DNA from: an uncultured Eubacteriales bacterium
GTDB lineage: Bacteria; Bacillota; Clostridia; Christensenellales; CAG-917
Assembly: GCA_900551145.1 (NCBI GenBank)
Contig: URUQ01000057.1
Location: 1-7,711, forward strand
Direction of reading: 5' to 3'
Length of the DNA: 7,711 nt
Made by a program: the position numbers and the translations under genes. The notes beneath the pieces were generated by a model. That model had not been told where the DNA came from. It was given only the letters and a program-made list of their open reading frames with translations, and ran no database searches. Position 1 is the stretch's first letter. Every line of letters begins with the position of its first letter. This document shows, piece after piece, positions 5,234 through 7,711 of this stretch.

Positions 5234-5543
5234 ATATAGTGTCGCCGTAACTCCTCTAAATACAATACCCCCTCTTTCCGGACACGCCGGCATTTCTCCC
5301 GCCACTCGGTTAGGGGCATTTCTCTACAATATTATCCGTCGCTCGCGGGGGAGACAACGGCACTCGCATAGATAGGTAGCGTTCACTTGTTATGTCACTC
5401 GTTCGCCAACGAAAAGAACAACACTCGTTGGCTCACTTGTACTAATCGTCAAGCTCGGCGCTTATTCGCTCGTCGCCTTGCGACTCGAACTCAGAATAGA
5501 CACATACCGTTAATAAGTGCGCCTTGAATAAGTGTATTATTAT
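5234..5543. other. Non-coding, repeat-like intergenic region between convergent spoVAE and yunB
   Basis: I see no gene here. 5252-5360 alternates pyrimidine-rich and G-rich blocks, with TCTCCCGC (5295-5302) able to pair with GCGGGGGAGA (5345-5354). 5405-5432 is a hairpin with a perfect 8-bp stem (GCCAACGA with TCGTTGGC, 12-base loop), and 5472-5484 is GTCGC-ctt-GCGAC. CACTCGTT is repeated at 5397 and 5422. The composition is unlike the flanking genes and resembles dispersed palindromic intergenic repeats of gut clostridia, an impression from memory. No T-tailed terminator for either convergent gene is evident. Confidence 0.4.
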
Positions 5544-6212
5544 TTACAAGGGATACATCTCGCTTATACTTTTCATATTCAAGTAGGTGTCGGGGATTTC
5601 ACCGACTATCATATTTTCGCATACGAGGACTTCGGCTTTGACTTGGATAGTGGGTTGGTCGATTGGTGTGACTATGCTCACGTCGGCATATACGTCGATG
5701 TATATTTTGTGCAATGTTTGATTTATGCCCGCGGATTGAAAATAGGACACGAAATCACACGTGGCAGTGCCGATAGGAGTAATTTTAATCGTAACGTCGG
5801 GACCAAAGCCCATAAGCAATGCAAGTCCCGTAAAAGTGCCCGCGGATATTTGTATTTCTTGCGTGCCGAGACTGTCGAGATTGGCTTGTGCCAAATTGGC
5901 AATCTCGCGCGCGATTTTGTTGATTTGCGGAGAATTGGCTTTTATCATTGCGATTTTGCCGTCTTTGTCTTTTTCTATCTCGAACAATTGGTCATAGGTA
6001 AGTCCGTCGTTTAGCACGCTCGTTGCCGCGATATTGACGGCGTTGGTGGTGATTGCCCTCATTTGCGCAACCGAACTATCCATAACCGTCGGCACGATAT
6101 TTGCCCTAAAATACACGGTGCAGAATATGAAAATCGCGATAAATCCCGTTATCGCTATCACAACTCGAAATATTTTTGGTTTTACACCGTTGAGTTTTTT
6201 GGACTTGCGCAC
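5544..6212 (-). CDS. yunB: YunB-family sporulation protein, membrane anchored
   Basis: The 222-residue protein has a short basic N-terminus (KSKKLNGVKPKIFR), one membrane segment at about 17-35 and a large domain that should lie outside the membrane. The body matches the YunB family as I know it: an NIVPTVMDSSVAQMRAITTN region after the membrane segment and FVSYFQSAGINQTLHKIYID at about 154-173. In B. subtilis yunB belongs to the sigma-E regulon and affects sporulation; its biochemical role is not established. The start is GTG at 6212-6210. A stop lies two codons upstream, so no longer form exists. No ribosome binding site is visible. CATATAGT (minus, 6225-6218) resembles a sigma-E -10 box but lacks a clear -35. 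Convergent with spoVAE and divergent from rarA. Confidence 0.85.
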   Translation of the reverse strand: MRKSKKLNGVKPKIFRVVIAITGFIAIFIFCTVYFRANIVPTVMDSSVAQMRAITTNAVNIAATSVLNDGLTYDQLFEIEKDKDGKIAMIKANSPQINKIAREIANLAQANLDSLGTQEIQISAGTFTGLALLMGFGPDVTIKITPIGTATCDFVSYFQSAGINQTLHKIYIDVYADVSIVTPIDQPTIQVKAEVLVCENMIVGEIPDTYLNMKSISEMYPL

Positions 6213-6242
6213 AATTTACTATATGAATAATTTGTCGTAGTC

Positions 6243-6271
6243 TTTACAAATACTCGACCGATTGTTATAAT
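6243..6271 (+). promoter_or_regulatory. Vegetative promoter of rarA, extended -10, likely leaderless
   Basis: TTTACA (6243-6248), a 17-base spacer and TATAAT (6266-6271), with TG at 6263-6264 forming an extended -10. The rarA ATG (6278) lies 7 bases after the last T of the -10, which is the usual distance to the transcription start. There is no ribosome binding site between. Confidence 0.85.
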
Positions 6272-6277
6272 AAAGCT

Positions 6278-7570
6278 ATGGATTTATTCGATTATCAAGA
6301 CAATATCAAGACGATGTCACCACTTGCCGAAAGGATGCGTCCGCGCACTCTCGACGAGTTTTTGGGGCAAGGAAGAATAGTCGGTGAAGGCTCGCTTCTT
6401 CGTAGAGCGATTTCCGCCGACAAGCTCGGAAGTTGCATTTTTTATGGCCCTCCGGGGACGGGAAAGACCACTCTTGCCAACATAATTGCGGAAAATACCA
6501 ACGCAAACTTCGTCAAGCTCAACGCCGTAACGAGCGGTGTCGCCGACGCAAAAAAGGTTATAGACGAGGCAAAAGATTTGCTGCGTATGTATGGCAAGCG
6601 CACATATTTGCTTTTGGACGAGTGTCATCGTTGGAATAAGGCGCAAAGCGATAGTGTTTTGCAAGCAATCGAGCAAGGATATATTATATTTATAGGCTCT
6701 ACTACGGAAAATCCGTACGTTTCTATGACGCGCGCCATCGTGTCGAGATGCCGTATTTTCAGCTTTTCGAGGCTTACGGAAGACGATATCAAAAAAGGTC
6801 TCAAAAGAGCGGTCGAGGACAAGGAAAGAGGTCTCGGCAATATGAATTTGGTCGTCAGCGACGAGGCAATCGCGCATCTTGCTTGGGCAAGCGCAGGGGA
6901 TTTGCGTACGGCTCTCAACGCGCTCGAACTTGCCGCTCTCACCACGCACGCGGGAAGCGACGGCGTTATAAGGGTTGGCAAAGAAGAGGCGGAACAGTCC
7001 ATACAGCAAAAAGCACTCAGCATGACGGAAGATATGTATTACGATATGATTTCCGCCTTTATTAAGAGTATGCGAGGAAGCGACAGCAACGCCGCACTCT
7101 ATTGGGCAGAAAGGCTCATCGAGGCGGGTTGCGACCCAATGCTCATCGGACGCAGAATAATGATACACGCGTGCGAAGACGTGGGACTTGCCGATCCCAA
7201 TGCAATAGTCGTTGCAACCTCATGCGTGCAAGCGTTTGAAAAAATCGGTTTGCCCGAGGGCAGAATACCGCTTGCCGAGGGCATTATTTACGTGTCCGAA
7301 GCCCCGAAGTCCAACAAAGTGGTTGAGGCTCTCGGCAGTGCGGAAAACGCGGTTAAAACCATAAAACACGAGACGGTGCCTCTATATCTGCGCGATCCCA
7401 ACTACAAAGGCGTAGACGAAAAAGTGAGCGGATACAAATATCCGCATTCTTACGGCGGTTGGGTGAAGCAACAATATTTGCCCGACGAGATAAAAGATGC
7501 GGTTTTCTACGAACCCACAGATAATGGCTTTGAAAAAGTAATTAAAGAAAGACAATCAAAGAGGAAATAG
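6278..7570 (+). CDS. rarA: RarA/MgsA, replication-associated recombination AAA+ ATPase
   Basis: The 430-residue protein of the RarA/MgsA/WRNIP1 family is related to clamp-loader ATPases and acts at stalled replication forks and on DNA ends. The N-terminal LAERMRPRTLDEFLGQ is the family opening. Walker A is GPPGTGKTT (57-65) and Walker B with the family tag is LLLDECHRWNKAQSD (111-125). Sensor 1 is FIGSTTENP, followed by SRCRIF with the arginine finger. The C-terminal part carries the tetramerisation domain, with DPMLIGRRIMIHACEDVGLADP and the PNYKGVDEKV-YKYPH-GG-V-Q-Y-P ending. The length is normal. The ATG is the only sensible start; the promoter predicts a leaderless mRNA. Confidence 0.96.
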   Translation: MDLFDYQDNIKTMSPLAERMRPRTLDEFLGQGRIVGEGSLLRRAISADKLGSCIFYGPPGTGKTTLANIIAENTNANFVKLNAVTSGVADAKKVIDEAKDLLRMYGKRTYLLLDECHRWNKAQSDSVLQAIEQGYIIFIGSTTENPYVSMTRAIVSRCRIFSFSRLTEDDIKKGLKRAVEDKERGLGNMNLVVSDEAIAHLAWASAGDLRTALNALELAALTTHAGSDGVIRVGKEEAEQSIQQKALSMTEDMYYDMISAFIKSMRGSDSNAALYWAERLIEAGCDPMLIGRRIMIHACEDVGLADPNAIVVATSCVQAFEKIGLPEGRIPLAEGIIYVSEAPKSNKVVEALGSAENAVKTIKHETVPLYLRDPNYKGVDEKVSGYKYPHSYGGWVKQQYLPDEIKDAVFYEPTDNGFEKVIKERQSKRK

Positions 7571-7591
7571 GATATTTTTATAAATAAAAAC

Positions 7592-7620
7592 AAACAAGTC
7601 GCGATTTTCGCGACTTGTTT
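7592..7620 (+). terminator. Intrinsic terminator after rarA (possibly bidirectional)
   Basis: A 13-bp perfect stem (AAACAAGTCGCGA, 7592-7604, with 7608-7620) has loop ttt and is followed by TTCTAATT. It begins 21 bases after the rarA stop. Read on the minus strand it is followed by GTTTTTATTTATA, so it could stop transcription from both sides. Confidence 0.85.
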
Positions 7621-7663
7621 TCTAATTATCCACTGTTTAGTGGTTGACAAGGCACATATCAAG

Positions 7664-7711
7664 CTGTCTCTTATACACATCTGACGCTGCCGACGAATTA
7701 GACGGTGTAGA
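7664..7711. other. Nextera transposase adapter, i5 index and P5 fragment (not genomic)
   Basis: 7664-7682 is the 19-base Tn5 mosaic end used in Nextera libraries and 7683-7696 completes the Read 1 transposon adapter in reverse complement. The next 8 bases (7697-7704, ATTAGACG) are the reverse complement of CGTCTAAT, which I recall as Nextera i5 index S510. 7705-7711 (GTGTAGA) is the start of the P5 primer complement. The exact order adapter-index-P5 shows read-through that was not trimmed. Confidence 0.97.

Noticed and set aside
5532..6014. 160-residue plus-strand ORF
   Set aside because: It is a shadow of yunB on the minus strand; the YunB frame has family motifs and a membrane anchor, this one has none.
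6317..7168. 283-residue ORF antisense to rarA
   Set aside because: It lies fully within the rarA gene on the opposite strand, has no recognisable domain or ribosome binding site and is a product of codon composition.

Overview
The window looks like a contig from a spore-forming member of the class Clostridia, probably uncultured and assembled from short-read metagenome or draft data. The evidence is a complete early-forespore sigma factor operon (spoIIAA-spoIIAB-sigF), a clostridial-type spoVAC-spoVAD-spoVAE set, a YunB-type sporulation protein, CCA-encoding tRNA genes and moderate GC. The genus cannot be read from the sequence. Both contig ends carry technical marks. The first 55 bases are an exact copy of an internal stretch and look like an assembly-graph overlap. 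The last 48 bases are Nextera adapter, index and P5 sequence, so genomic sequence stops at about 7663.

Layout. 1-55 repeats the tRNA-Tyr 3' end plus terminator. 56-454 is non-coding and rich in short perfect hairpins. 459-1163 is a tRNA operon on the minus strand with a near-consensus promoter: Pro(TGG), CAT (probably Ile2), Asp(GTC), Phe(GAA), Thr(TGT), Tyr(GTA), then an intrinsic terminator. 1284-5233 on the plus strand is the sporulation cluster: spoIIAA, spoIIAB, sigF, a 63-residue ORF of unknown function, spoVAC, spoVAD, spoVAE. 5234-5543 is non-coding and repeat-like. 5544-6212 (minus) is yunB. 6278-7570 (plus) is rarA/mgsA, with a near-perfect vegetative promoter that places the start codon at or next to the transcription start. 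A strong terminator follows.

How the genes work together. SpoIIAB is the anti-sigma factor and kinase that holds SigF inactive. Dephosphorylated SpoIIAA releases SigF in the forespore after asymmetric division. The SpoVA proteins then move calcium dipicolinate into the developing spore and out again at germination; SpoVAC and SpoVAE are membrane proteins and SpoVAD binds DPA. YunB is a membrane-anchored protein associated with the sporulation programme. RarA is a housekeeping replication-fork ATPase and is probably unrelated to sporulation.

The most unusual signal is a family of small tandem hairpins. Five regular units lie between spoVAD and spoVAE (4654-4761) and two degenerate units lie just after sigF (2743-2781). 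Every unit opens with ATT, closes with AGT (GGT or GT in the degenerate pair) and is joined to the next by exactly GAT. The stems differ from unit to unit but stay self-complementary. Other points worth a look are the coupled 63-residue ORF, a lysine-rich insertion of about 60 residues in SpoVAD, and the predicted leaderless rarA.
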